A DNA stretch of 64,000 nucleotides, taken from assembly GCA_025992705.1 (NCBI GenBank), contig DAJPGJ010000001.1, forward strand, positions 496,001 through 560,000, given 5' to 3'. The translations under genes were made by a program, and so were the position numbers. The notes beneath the pieces are model-generated. The model was given only the letters and a program-made list of their open reading frames with translations, was not told the DNA's origin and made no database searches. Positions 25,729 to 33,702 of this stretch are shown piece after piece; the first letter of the stretch is position 1; each line of letters opens with the position of its first letter. Source of the stretch: Coriobacteriaceae bacterium. GTDB taxonomy: Bacteria > Actinomycetota > Coriobacteriia > Coriobacteriales > QAMH01.

Positions 25729-28011
25729 ATGGCTCAGGCTGAAGAAATCGATCAACCCCAGAAAATGGATCTCGTGTGCGTGGAACACGAGCATCCTTTT
25801 CGCTATGAGGAGGATGGGCTGAAGGTCACGCGCGGAAGCGCATGGTCTGCCCCCGGCTGTCATCTTGGCTGCGGAGTGCTCATGTACTCTGATGGCGAAA
25901 AGATCGTCAAGGTGGAGGGAGATCCGGAAAATCCCTACAACCAGGGTCGCCTTTGCGTGCGTTGTCTGGCACTCAAAGAAGTGGTGAACCACGAAGACCG
26001 TATCTTGTATCCCATGAAGCGCGCAAGGGAGGATCGTGGCAAGGACGTATGGGAACGCATCTCCTGGGACGAGGCTCTTGACACCATCGAGGAGCGTTTT
26101 AATTACTACAAGGAGCATTACGGTGCAGAGTCCATCATGTTCTGGCAGGGCACCGGCCGTGACATAGCTCCTTACATCTCACGTCTGGCCTGGTCTTTTG
26201 GAAGTCCGAACTATTCGTTCAACATCGCGCAGCATTCCTGCTACGTACCGCGCATCCTCGCTTGCAGGCTTCTCACCGGCGAGTTCTGGGTGGGTGATTT
26301 TTCGCAGCAGTTCGCGGACCGTTTCGACAATCCTGAGTGGGAAGTGCCTGATGTCATCGTCATTTGGGGTAACGATCCGCTCGTCGCCAATTCTGACGGA
26401 GCTTATGGCCACTGGGTCGTCGACTGCATGCAACGAGGCTCGCGCATTCTCTGCGTTGATCCTCGTCTTACTTGGCTTGCGGCGAATGCCGAAGTGTGGG
26501 CGCAGATTCGTCCGGGTACCGATCCTGCTTTTGCGCTCGGCATGGCCAACGTTATCATCGAGGAGGATCTTTACGATCACGACTTCGTCGATCGTTGGGC
26601 TTACGGTTTCGACGAATTCAAAGAGCACGTGAAGGACTATACGCCGGAAAAGGTCGCCGAAATCTGCTGGGTCACGCCCGAGGTCATCCGTGATGCAGCG
26701 AGGATGTATGCGACTGCTGACCGCGCTTTGGTGCAGTGGGGCGTCGCTCTCGATCAGCGCGACGACTGTCTCAACGCCAGCCGTGCCATCGTCTGCCTCA
26801 TGATCATCACCGGCAATCTTGATAAACCGGGCACTATGATTCGCCCGCCCGAGCTCCTTACCTACATATCTGGCTGGGGACGCGAGTTCTTGTCCAAAGA
26901 GCAGGAAGACAAGATGTTGGGATGGGATTATAGCCCCGTCACGAAGAACTTCTTCGGTTCCGCTGGCAACGCCCAATGCATCGAAGCCCTTCTCACGGGC
27001 AAGCCTTACCCCATCAAAGCTTGCTGGCTGCAGACCGTCAACCCCCTTGCGAACGGTGCAGTTGAACTGGAGACGACGATAGAGGCATTCAGCAAGTCCG
27101 AATTCAACGTCATGGTCGATTTGTTCAAGACCCCTTCGATCGTCGCACTTGCAGACATCGTTTTACCCGTTGCCCTGTTTCCCGAGCGCGCAGGCATTCG
27201 CGTTGGCGATGGTTGCCAGCGCGGCGAGACCATCAACAAAGCCGTGGAGCCAGCAGGTGAGGCCCGTTCCGACCAACAGATCTGTCTGGAGCTCGGCCGT
27301 CGATTCAATCCGGAAGCTTGGCCTTGGGGGACTGTCGAGGAGATGTATTCTTATATCATGGCCGAGACAGGCTACAAATATGACGAGATGCAAGAGATCG
27401 CTCCCGCATACTTGCCATTCAACTACTACAACTATGAGAAGGGCCTGCTTCGTCCTGACGAGACCGTCGGGTTCACCACGCCTACGGGTCGCTGCGAGCT
27501 CTGGTCGACTGCTTTCGCGAACATCGGCGAGAATCCGTTCCCGGTATATGAAGAGCCTGGCATCTCACCGGTATCCACTCCGGATTTCTACGAGGAGTAC
27601 CCCTTCGTCCTTACGACGGGCGCACGTTTGTGGGGCACCTTCCACTCAGAGCATCGCCAGATACCGCACCTGAGGCAAATCAACCCGGAACCGCTCATCC
27701 AGATGCATCCGGATACCGGCAAGGCGCTCGGCCTGGAAGAAGGCGAGTGGGTGTGGGTCGAGGGACCCATTGGCGATGGCGATCGCACCGACAGGGCTAA
27801 GCGTCAAGTCGAATTCCTCACCGGCATCGATCCACGCGTTATGAGCACATCGGTTGGATGGTGGCATCCTGAGGGAGATCCCGAAAACCTCTATGACGTA
27901 CGCGATCTGAACATCAACAAGCTCAGTGCTTGGAAAGAATGCCGTACAGGCGTGGGGTCACGTAATCGCACTCATCTTTGCAAGGTATACAAGGTCAAGG
28001 AAGGTGAATAG
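25729..28011 (+). CDS. Molybdopterin oxidoreductase, DMSO reductase family (cytoplasmic)
   Basis: 760 residues. The N-terminal Fe-S region has C44-x3-C48-x27-C76-x2-C79; the canonical first cysteine position is Ala41. GDPENPYNQGRLC, ISWDEALDTI and the Mo-site region NIAQHSCYVPR (Ser170/Cys171 as candidate Mo ligand) follow. Cofactor-binding segments IVIWGNDP and a C-terminal domain with LTTGARLWGTFHSEHRQ close it. There is no Tat signal peptide, so it acts in the cytoplasm. Its nearest described relatives by motif are the acetylene hydratase / transhydroxylase-like enzymes, including gut Eggerthellaceae catechol dehydroxylases. The exact reaction cannot be assigned. It is followed 2 bases later by a ferredoxin-like partner. 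Confidence 0.88.
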   Translation: MAQAEEIDQPQKMDLVCVEHEHPFRYEEDGLKVTRGSAWSAPGCHLGCGVLMYSDGEKIVKVEGDPENPYNQGRLCVRCLALKEVVNHEDRILYPMKRAREDRGKDVWERISWDEALDTIEERFNYYKEHYGAESIMFWQGTGRDIAPYISRLAWSFGSPNYSFNIAQHSCYVPRILACRLLTGEFWVGDFSQQFADRFDNPEWEVPDVIVIWGNDPLVANSDGAYGHWVVDCMQRGSRILCVDPRLTWLAANAEVWAQIRPGTDPAFALGMANVIIEEDLYDHDFVDRWAYGFDEFKEHVKDYTPEKVAEICWVTPEVIRDAARMYATADRALVQWGVALDQRDDCLNASRAIVCLMIITGNLDKPGTMIRPPELLTYISGWGREFLSKEQEDKMLGWDYSPVTKNFFGSAGNAQCIEALLTGKPYPIKACWLQTVNPLANGAVELETTIEAFSKSEFNVMVDLFKTPSIVALADIVLPVALFPERAGIRVGDGCQRGETINKAVEPAGEARSDQQICLELGRRFNPEAWPWGTVEEMYSYIMAETGYKYDEMQEIAPAYLPFNYYNYEKGLLRPDETVGFTTPTGRCELWSTAFANIGENPFPVYEEPGISPVSTPDFYEEYPFVLTTGARLWGTFHSEHRQIPHLRQINPEPLIQMHPDTGKALGLEEGEWVWVEGPIGDGDRTDRAKRQVEFLTGIDPRVMSTSVGWWHPEGDPENLYDVRDLNINKLSAWKECRTGVGSRNRTHLCKVYKVKEGE

Positions 28012-28013
28012 GC

Positions 28014-28346
28014 ATGTCCAGGAAAGGACTTCTTGTAGATTATCAATGGTGCACAGGTTGTCACTCCTGCGAAGTGGCATGTCAGATGGAATATGACCTT
28101 CCTCTGGGGCAATATGGCATCATCGTCTCCCAAATCGGTCCGTGGCAGATCGACGATCGCAATTGGCAGTACTCGTTTATGCCCACGATTACCAAGCAAT
28201 GCACGCTTTGTGCTGAACGCACCGCAAAGGGCAAATTGCCCTCGTGCGTAAAACACTGCCAAGCGAAATGCTTGAAAGTGGTTGACGTTGACGAAGCACA
28301 GGAGATCATGAGGGAAAACGGAAAGACCATGTTCATGACTCTCTGA
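28014..28346 (+). CDS. Small 4Fe-4S electron-transfer subunit
   Basis: 110 residues. Nine cysteines make two ferredoxin-type clusters. The first is C13-x2-C16-x2-C19-x3-C23. The second uses CTLC plus CVKHCQAKC near residues 63-88. DmsB-type subunits are about 200 residues with four clusters, so this is a reduced two-cluster form, as seen in some dehydroxylase and transhydroxylase pairs. It starts 2 bases after the Mo enzyme gene and would pass electrons to it. No membrane anchor gene follows. Confidence 0.9.
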   Translation: MSRKGLLVDYQWCTGCHSCEVACQMEYDLPLGQYGIIVSQIGPWQIDDRNWQYSFMPTITKQCTLCAERTAKGKLPSCVKHCQAKCLKVVDVDEAQEIMRENGKTMFMTL

Positions 28347-28422
28347 TTGCTCGTCCCTCCTTCCCGCAGGCACCCTCAGCGCTACCCTCCCCCAGCGCTT
28401 CCCCTGCGGGGCGTTACTCCTT

Positions 28423-28466
28423 CGGCAGAAAGCCAGCTTGCATACGGGCGAGTTGGCTTTTTGCCG
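28423..28466 (+). terminator. Intrinsic terminator of the Mo-enzyme operon
   Basis: A long stem (about 28423-28441 with 28448-28466) contains AAAGCCA/TTGGCTTT and is closed outside by CGGCA/TGCCG. The run of T at 28458-28462 is within the 3' arm. It separates the enzyme operon from the regulator. Confidence 0.75.
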
Positions 28467-28565
28467 TGCATTGGCAGCGGGTTTCCGCAAAGGACAAAGG
28501 GCGTGAATGCGATGCAATATAATTATGAGACTGCGCGATTCACATTAAGCAATGGGGGCGCAACG

Positions 28566-30053
28566 ATGGAATCCAGCACTGTGAAAGACGAGCATGACAG
28601 CTCGAACGTATCCGAATCCGTTCGTTTCGATTCCTCTTTCGGGGTCGACACGATGCTCACGCACGTTGCGATGATGCTCGTGTATGCAGGATTGTTCGGG
28701 ATACTGGCCAATTCGATGCAACTGGATATGCTCCAAGCCCTTTTTGTGACGGGGTTGTATTTCGGGTCTTATACGGTGGTTCGGTTCATCGTTCGTTTCA
28801 AGCGGCTCGTCGTCATCATGTTCTCGCGACCTGTGGCTATCGATGCGTTCCTTATGGCGGTGAGCATCATAGCGGCCGCATGCGGATACTGCTCGTTCGT
28901 TTACGGTGGGTCATTTCCCGAGCTCGGCATGGACTTGCTCTGTGTCATGGGTCTGATGATGGGAATCCATGCATCGCTCATGTCGGGGCTCTGGGCCGAG
29001 CTGTCGAGTCCCAAAGGTTCGATGTCTTCGGTGGCATGGCATATGATTCCCGTATGCATCGGGGTTCTTATCGCCCTCGTGATCATGTTCTTGCAGGAGC
29101 AGGTTCGTGAATGCGTATTCTTTGCTCTTTGTCCGCTGTCTTCTTTGGTGTGGATCATCTCCGGCGTTCGCAAGAAGTGCAGGAAGGCAAAGGATGCCAT
29201 CGAGTCGAGGAACGTCTTTTATGCCCTAGCTCCAAGGACCCACCTGTATTGGACGACTCTGATGCTCGCTTTTGGCATCGCATACGCCGTAGGATTCAGG
29301 TACTGGTCGGTCGCGTTCGGGGCTGGAGCTTTGGTTACGTGCTTGGTTGTCGGCGCCTTCTTCCCATTCATCAAATCAAAGCTCATGGTTGGCCTGGGAG
29401 AGACATCAAGGGTGTATCTGCCCCTATGCATCCTCGTTTCTTTCTGCATTGCTTCGTCCATCCCATACGTGTTTCCCTTCGCGATGCTCATCGCGATCGC
29501 CTTTGTTTTCTATCAGGGTCTTTCGAACATCACGTTTCTCATTAATTATGCTCATGCGTTCAATGAAAGCGTCATGTTTAAGCTTTCTGAAGGGCGGTTT
29601 CCTCCTCTTATAGGGCTGTTCTTGGGAATCGTCATCGGAATGCTGATGGGCTCGTACGAGCAATTAATCAGCCCTCTTGTTTGGGTCGCAATCCCATGTC
29701 TCGCGTGCATGTCAGCGGTGTTCATGTATACGTTGCAGATTTTCAATCAGGGCAATCCTGTGAATGAGGGGGTGGTGCGCAACCTGGACGATGGCATCGA
29801 GTCGCCATGGCACGGAAACGATACCCAGGAGATGGAAGCGTTCAAACAGCGTTGCCAGAAGTTTGCAGAAGAAAAGCAGCTCACCCCACGAGAGACCGAG
29901 GTCTTCTTCCTTTTGGCATGCGGCTACAACACCGTTTCGATTGCCGAGGTGCTCATGGTGTCGCCGAGCACGGTGAAGACGCATTTCTATCGCATATACA
30001 CCAAAGTCGACATGCATTCCCAGCAAGAGATAATCATGCATATGCGCGGTTAG
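28566..30053 (+). CDS. LuxR-type regulator with many transmembrane segments
   Basis: 495 residues. The first ~400 residues form about 12 hydrophobic helices; the last ~60 are a LuxR helix-turn-helix (LTPRETEVFFLLACGYN, then SPSTVKTHFYRIYTK). This membrane-sensor plus LuxR layout is frequent next to reductase genes in Eggerthellales and probably senses a substrate at the membrane. Candidate starts are GTG 28503, ATG 28512 and ATG 28566. The last has GGGGG at a suitable distance and no missing hydrophobic segment, so it is preferred. It is likely to control the adjacent Mo-enzyme and carrier genes (inference). Confidence 0.88.
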   Translation: MESSTVKDEHDSSNVSESVRFDSSFGVDTMLTHVAMMLVYAGLFGILANSMQLDMLQALFVTGLYFGSYTVVRFIVRFKRLVVIMFSRPVAIDAFLMAVSIIAAACGYCSFVYGGSFPELGMDLLCVMGLMMGIHASLMSGLWAELSSPKGSMSSVAWHMIPVCIGVLIALVIMFLQEQVRECVFFALCPLSSLVWIISGVRKKCRKAKDAIESRNVFYALAPRTHLYWTTLMLAFGIAYAVGFRYWSVAFGAGALVTCLVVGAFFPFIKSKLMVGLGETSRVYLPLCILVSFCIASSIPYVFPFAMLIAIAFVFYQGLSNITFLINYAHAFNESVMFKLSEGRFPPLIGLFLGIVIGMLMGSYEQLISPLVWVAIPCLACMSAVFMYTLQIFNQGNPVNEGVVRNLDDGIESPWHGNDTQEMEAFKQRCQKFAEEKQLTPRETEVFFLLACGYNTVSIAEVLMVSPSTVKTHFYRIYTKVDMHSQQEIIMHMRG

Positions 30054-30086
30054 GGTTTTGGATAATATGACGGGTAGCATGAATAA

Positions 30087-30111
30087 GGCGGCGTCTCGAT
30101 GAGACGCCGCC
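30087..30111. terminator. Hairpin between convergent luxR and zinc-ribbon genes
   Basis: A perfect 11-bp stem (30087-30097 with 30101-30111) with loop GAT. It has no T-tract. It lies between convergent transcription units and may serve both. Confidence 0.55.
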
Positions 30112-30151
30112 TCCCGTTCGCGCGAGGGTTTCGGTTATCTGGCATCCGTAG

Positions 30152-30331
30152 TCAATCACTTCGCCCGGGCGCTTTGATCATGGGCGGGGCGATACGCATG
30201 CCGCATGAAGCACATCTTCCCTCGTCGTCCAGCTCTTGCAGCTTGTCGCATGTAGGACAAAGCATCTTTCGTTGCGCTCTTGCGGACGGCGCATTGCCGC
30301 ACTTCCCGCAGTTCCTGCATCCGTAGCACAT
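30152..30331 (-). CDS. Small zinc-ribbon protein (59 residues)
   Basis: The minus strand from ATG 30331 to TGA 30152 reads MCYGCRNCGKCGN, then MLCPTCDKLQELD, then CASCGMRIAPP. Eight cysteines fall in C-x2-C, C-x2-C, C-x2-C and C-x2-C pairs, enough for two zinc sites. The gene starts 9 bases after the stop of the upstream MFS gene, so it is translated from the same mRNA. Coding is supported by the regular CxxC spacing; the overlapping longer frame (30344-30156) has none. Function unknown; a metal-handling or accessory role for the Mo enzyme module is conceivable. Confidence 0.75.
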   Translation of the reverse strand: MCYGCRNCGKCGNAPSARAQRKMLCPTCDKLQELDDEGRCASCGMRIAPPMIKAPGRSD

Positions 30332-30340
30332 GGTGTTGCA

Positions 30341-31669
30341 TCATTCCTTTGCGTCCGTGTTACTCAAAGCTTCCTGCATTTCTTGGGCCGCCTGTTTCTC
30401 GAGGTCGATGAGACTCTTCTCCTTGCGAGCGAACAGGAAGATGATTGCTGATACGATGCAGCAAGCGGCGGCTATGCCGAATGCGCCAGACCATCCCATC
30501 GCGCCTTCCGCGATGGCTGCGATTAGGGGAGAGCCCACGGCGTCGCCAAGCGCCTTTGCAAGGAAGATCACGCCGAAAATCTGCGCGTAGTTCTTGACGC
30601 CCATGAACTGCCCGCATGCGGCTGTGAAGCAGACGATAGCGGCACTTTCGCCAAAGCCGAAGAGGATGACCGAGGCCCAGACGAAGGCGAGGCTCGATTC
30701 GGGGGTGATGAACATCATGAGCGCGAGGCCGGCACCGGCAAGAATCTCGCAGGTCAAGTATGCGATGCGGGCGCCAAACTTGTCGATAAGCCAGCCGCAA
30801 CCGAGCTTCGCGAACAGGCTTACGAAACCGATCGTGCTCATGATGGCGGCGCCCAATGCGATGTCGAAATTCATAGAGCGTGTGAACATGACGAGATTCT
30901 GGAACGGGCCCATCTCACCGACGCCGATGAGGAAGATAGCGACGAACATGACCCAGAAAGTGCGGGTCTTCATGGCTTGTCCGCGCGTGAGACCGACGAC
31001 CTTAGCGCTGCCCGCTTCCTCGAGCTTCTCGGATGCCTGCTCTGGGGTGAGTCCGTCAGGCAGGAGGCCCTCGTCTTGCGGTCGCCATACGATGAAGAAC
31101 GAGACGGCCATTATGACGATGAAGCTGAGGATGGCAAGGCCGACTAACGCCACTTGGTAGTTGTAGTTGGTGACGAAGAAGGCGACGAAGTTCGTGCAGA
31201 TGAGGGATGCGAAGAAAGTCGCGCCCCAGATCACGCCATTGGCGATACCTCTACGCTTGACAATCCAATTAGATGGAATGCCGGTGACGATAAGGACACC
31301 GGCGAATGCGTTGCCGGCGCCCAAAAGGATGTATCCGACGAAGACCATTGGCAGGTTGGTGGCAAATGCCACGACGACGAAGCCGATGGAATAGATTACC
31401 GCTGAGATACGCACCGACCATCGCACGCCTACTTTGTTCAAGATACTCCCGATGAACAGCCCCATAATCGCCAGGCTGAGTGCGAACCATGAGTACGCAA
31501 ACCCTACTTCGGCCGACGTTGCCCCCAACGCGTCGACCAGGGAGCCGCGTATCATGCTGAAGTGATAGATACCGAATCCCTGCGGCACGATCGACAAGAT
31601 GAAGGCGAGTCCCACCATTGCCCAACCGCGCCAGAACACTTTCTGTTTCCCCGTGTTTTCCATTGACAT
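30341..31669 (-). CDS. MFS transporter (OFA-like)
   Basis: 442 residues with about 12 hydrophobic helices and a central charged loop. The motif SWFALSLAIMGLFIGSILNKVGVRW between the second and third helices (quoted in part) is typical MFS. A second, unrelated-in-position MFS carrier is at 6502-7776. Shine-Dalgarno GGAGAGAG precedes ATG 31669. An MFS carrier next to a Mo enzyme and small Fe-S subunit is the arrangement of known gut hydrocaffeate-type dehydroxylase loci, so it may import the substrate or export the product (inference). Confidence 0.87.
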   Translation of the reverse strand: MSMENTGKQKVFWRGWAMVGLAFILSIVPQGFGIYHFSMIRGSLVDALGATSAEVGFAYSWFALSLAIMGLFIGSILNKVGVRWSVRISAVIYSIGFVVVAFATNLPMVFVGYILLGAGNAFAGVLIVTGIPSNWIVKRRGIANGVIWGATFFASLICTNFVAFFVTNYNYQVALVGLAILSFIVIMAVSFFIVWRPQDEGLLPDGLTPEQASEKLEEAGSAKVVGLTRGQAMKTRTFWVMFVAIFLIGVGEMGPFQNLVMFTRSMNFDIALGAAIMSTIGFVSLFAKLGCGWLIDKFGARIAYLTCEILAGAGLALMMFITPESSLAFVWASVILFGFGESAAIVCFTAACGQFMGVKNYAQIFGVIFLAKALGDAVGSPLIAAIAEGAMGWSGAFGIAAACCIVSAIIFLFARKEKSLIDLEKQAAQEMQEALSNTDAKE

Positions 31670-32154
31670 CGATCTCTCTCCTCTCCTGGAGCATTCTAGT
31701 GCAGGTACCAGCCGATTATTCGGCGCTCGCGGTCAAGTGAGTTGATAGCGAGTTTCCTGCATGCTCCATTCAAGGGGAAATGGGTTTCGTGGTCGTCAGG
31801 GCACGCACATGATTCCATGTCAGAGGGCGTAAACCAAAAGGATTACATTGATATGAGCGGGGTTTTGAATATGCGGAGCTGCATGTTGTTGTATAGGCCA
31901 TGGCTCGTATCGAGAATCCTACTACAATGCGTTCACGTGCACGGAGGCCGTTAATCTATTTCCCTTTTAATATCCGTTGCTGTTGGTTGGTATTTTTGCA
32001 GTTCCGTTTTCGCCTCGCGTGATCTGCTGGGACCCATTCTTCTCCCGGCTAACGCCTGACCATAAGCCTTTGCTCTATCTAACTACCAACCGAGCAACGA
32101 TTAGTTCAACGCAAGACGGCAGCTCAATCTCTCTCCAAGGGAAAGCGAGGGTCT
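31670..32154. other. Intergenic region upstream of MFS and nuclease-like genes
   Basis: 485 bases with no convincing gene; short frames here lack Shine-Dalgarno sites and family motifs. Base composition is more AT-rich than the surroundings. A TACAAT at 31923-31928 could be a -10 box for the rightward gene but has no good -35. It must hold divergent promoters for the MFS carrier (left) and the nuclease-like gene (right). Confidence 0.4.
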
Positions 32155-33135
32155 ATGACATTGAATATTGATGCCGATTGCGCACTTGCCTACTGGATGT
32201 TTGAATCTGCGGAGGCCGGCCCGTCTAAACACCACTTGCGCGAGACACTGCTCGACCGGCTTGACATCGGAAACCTGCCCGACTGGACATATGCTCCCGA
32301 TGAGTGTGTCCATGTGGTTGCTACCGACGTACGCGAGTTTCTCAACAGAAATGGCGTTCTTTGCCGCGTGGCGCATGTCGGCTTGCCGCGCGGTTCCTCT
32401 GTCTTGTCTATTGAGGGCCTGCCTGTCGTCTCTCCCGAGTGTTGTTTTTTGCGGCTCGCGGGGATGCTTTCGCTTCGCGAGCTTGTCAAGGCGGGCGATC
32501 TTCTGTGCTCGGCGTTCTCGTTTGACGAAACTGGCTGTCTGACGGGACGTCGCGAAATGGTGACGAGCGCGGAGAAGCTGGCTCGTTATGTCAAGAAGGC
32601 CGGACCCGCAAGGGGCGTGAAGCAAGCTCGCAGGGCACTTCGCTTCCTCGTGGACGGAGCGGCCTCGCCGCCAGAGATTGATGCGTGCCTCTTGCTGTGC
32701 TTGCCCGCGATGCAGGGTGGTTACGGATGTCCGTTGCCTGAGCTGAACGGACACGTCAGATTGCGTCCGGCGGTTGCCCGCACCCTTGGCTACGAGGATT
32801 GCTATGGCGATCTGCTTTGGCGTGATGCGAAGTGCATCGTCGAGTACACCTCCGAACAGCATCATACTGGCTATCAAAAGCAGGCACAGGATGAGATGCG
32901 CCGCGCCGCTCTCGAGGCCATGGGCTACAGGGTGTTTCTCCTCACCAAGCCGCAACTATATAACCAGGTTGCTTTCGAGGGGATCGCGCGACCCATACTT
33001 CGCGTGATTGGCAGGCGTATGCCCCGGCAAACGCTCGAATATCAGGCTGCGCAGTATGACCTACGCAAAGGCTTGCTTCATGAGCCCTCGTGGGTAATCA
33101 AGCGAGCGTGTGGCGGATGGCAGCGAGAGTTCTAG
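32155..33135 (+). CDS. AbiEi/DUF559-like protein with predicted endonuclease-fold C-terminus
   Basis: 326 residues. The middle (about 95-140) has the pattern seen in AbiEi-like and DUF559 proteins (GLPVVSPECCFLRLAGMLS, then ELVKAGDLL). The C-terminal third has a Vsr/DUF559-type core: KCIVEYTSEQHH (acidic metal-site strand), DEMRRAALEAMGYRVFLLT and KPQLYN. Related proteins are abundant in Coriobacteriia and are usually called hypothetical. No partner antitoxin is adjacent. Repeat array B begins 79 bases after its stop codon. Start ATG 32155 follows GCGAGGG. Function is not known; nuclease activity is inferred only from the fold pattern. Confidence 0.65.
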   Translation: MTLNIDADCALAYWMFESAEAGPSKHHLRETLLDRLDIGNLPDWTYAPDECVHVVATDVREFLNRNGVLCRVAHVGLPRGSSVLSIEGLPVVSPECCFLRLAGMLSLRELVKAGDLLCSAFSFDETGCLTGRREMVTSAEKLARYVKKAGPARGVKQARRALRFLVDGAASPPEIDACLLLCLPAMQGGYGCPLPELNGHVRLRPAVARTLGYEDCYGDLLWRDAKCIVEYTSEQHHTGYQKQAQDEMRRAALEAMGYRVFLLTKPQLYNQVAFEGIARPILRVIGRRMPRQTLEYQAAQYDLRKGLLHEPSWVIKRACGGWQREF

Positions 33136-33213
33136 CGTTAGGCCTTGCGATGGCCTGGCGCATGCTCTTTCGGGAGTCCGGGTTTCAATTCACGGGGCAT
33201 GCGCGTTTTTCGA

Positions 33214-33418
33214 CGTTTTTCTAGTGTTGGGCCAAGGGCAGTGCACGTTTTTGACGTTTTCCTAGGGCCGAAACAGGGAGCTTGCTTGTTTATTTCGTTT
33301 CCCTAGGACTGGCACGATCTTTTGCCTTAGAAAGCGTCAAAAACGTGCACGCATCGTCTGTGCGGGCTAGGAAAACGAAATAAACGTACAGGCGTTGTCA
33401 GCACGGACTAGGAAAACG
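33214..33418. repeat. 41-bp-periodic dyad repeat array B
   Basis: Three forward cores lie at 33214-33224, 33255-33265 and 33296-33306. Three inverted cores lie at 33326-33336, 33367-33377 and 33408-33418. The step is 41 bp on both sides and the centre is 33316 for all three pairs. The sequence upstream of core 2 (GTGCACGTTTTTGA, 33241-33254) recurs exactly inverted after core 4 (33337-33350), so each unit is about 25 conserved plus 16 variable bases. A decayed seventh core (TTGGGAAAGCG) is at 33449-33459, again 41 bp on. The same 19-bp centre and step are found in array A. Confidence 0.88.
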
Positions 33419-33522
33419 CGAAAATAGCGCATCGGCAGCTGCTGTCGATTGGGAAAGCGTTGGTGATTAGCGCTGGATGCCGATGCGCATGCGACTGTGA
33501 AACGTTAATTGCCCAATCCCAA

Positions 33523-33702
33523 ACTTTTCCTAGCATTCCTTGACGCACAGGGGTAATATATCGAACGCTGTGCATTTTTGGCGCAGTGTGTCTATCTCCT
33601 GGCGCAAATCTCACGTGCAAAGGGAGGAGGCTCGAAGCCGCGATCCGCTGAGAGAAAGCAAGGAGCTTTCCGCCTCAAGATCGCCTGACAGTAAGGTTGG
33701 CA
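33523..33702 (+). promoter_or_regulatory. Leader of the rplC operon with solitary array-type core
   Basis: ACTTTTCCTAG at 33523-33533 is a forward-type core outside the 41-bp register. It lies about 20 bp upstream of TAATAT (33554-33559), a possible -10 box for rplC. About 140 untranslated bases follow before the rplC start. No clear -35 is seen, so the promoter is tentative. Confidence 0.4.

Noticed and set aside
25729..28011. Assignment of the Mo enzyme to a specific dehydroxylase substrate
   Set aside because: Motif reading places it in the broad family only; substrate assignment needs phylogeny or assay.
30156..30344. 62-residue minus-strand frame over the zinc-ribbon gene
   Set aside because: It has no recognisable motif, while the other frame has regular C-x2-C pairs and a complete start-stop.
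31742..31954. 70-residue plus-strand frame upstream of the nuclease-like gene
   Set aside because: No Shine-Dalgarno, no motif and atypical composition; treated as non-coding.
23668..33418. CRISPR arrays
   Set aside because: The regular spacing is CRISPR-like, but the repeats invert about a centre, the core is only 11 bp, the intervening bases are partly conserved and no cas gene is present.
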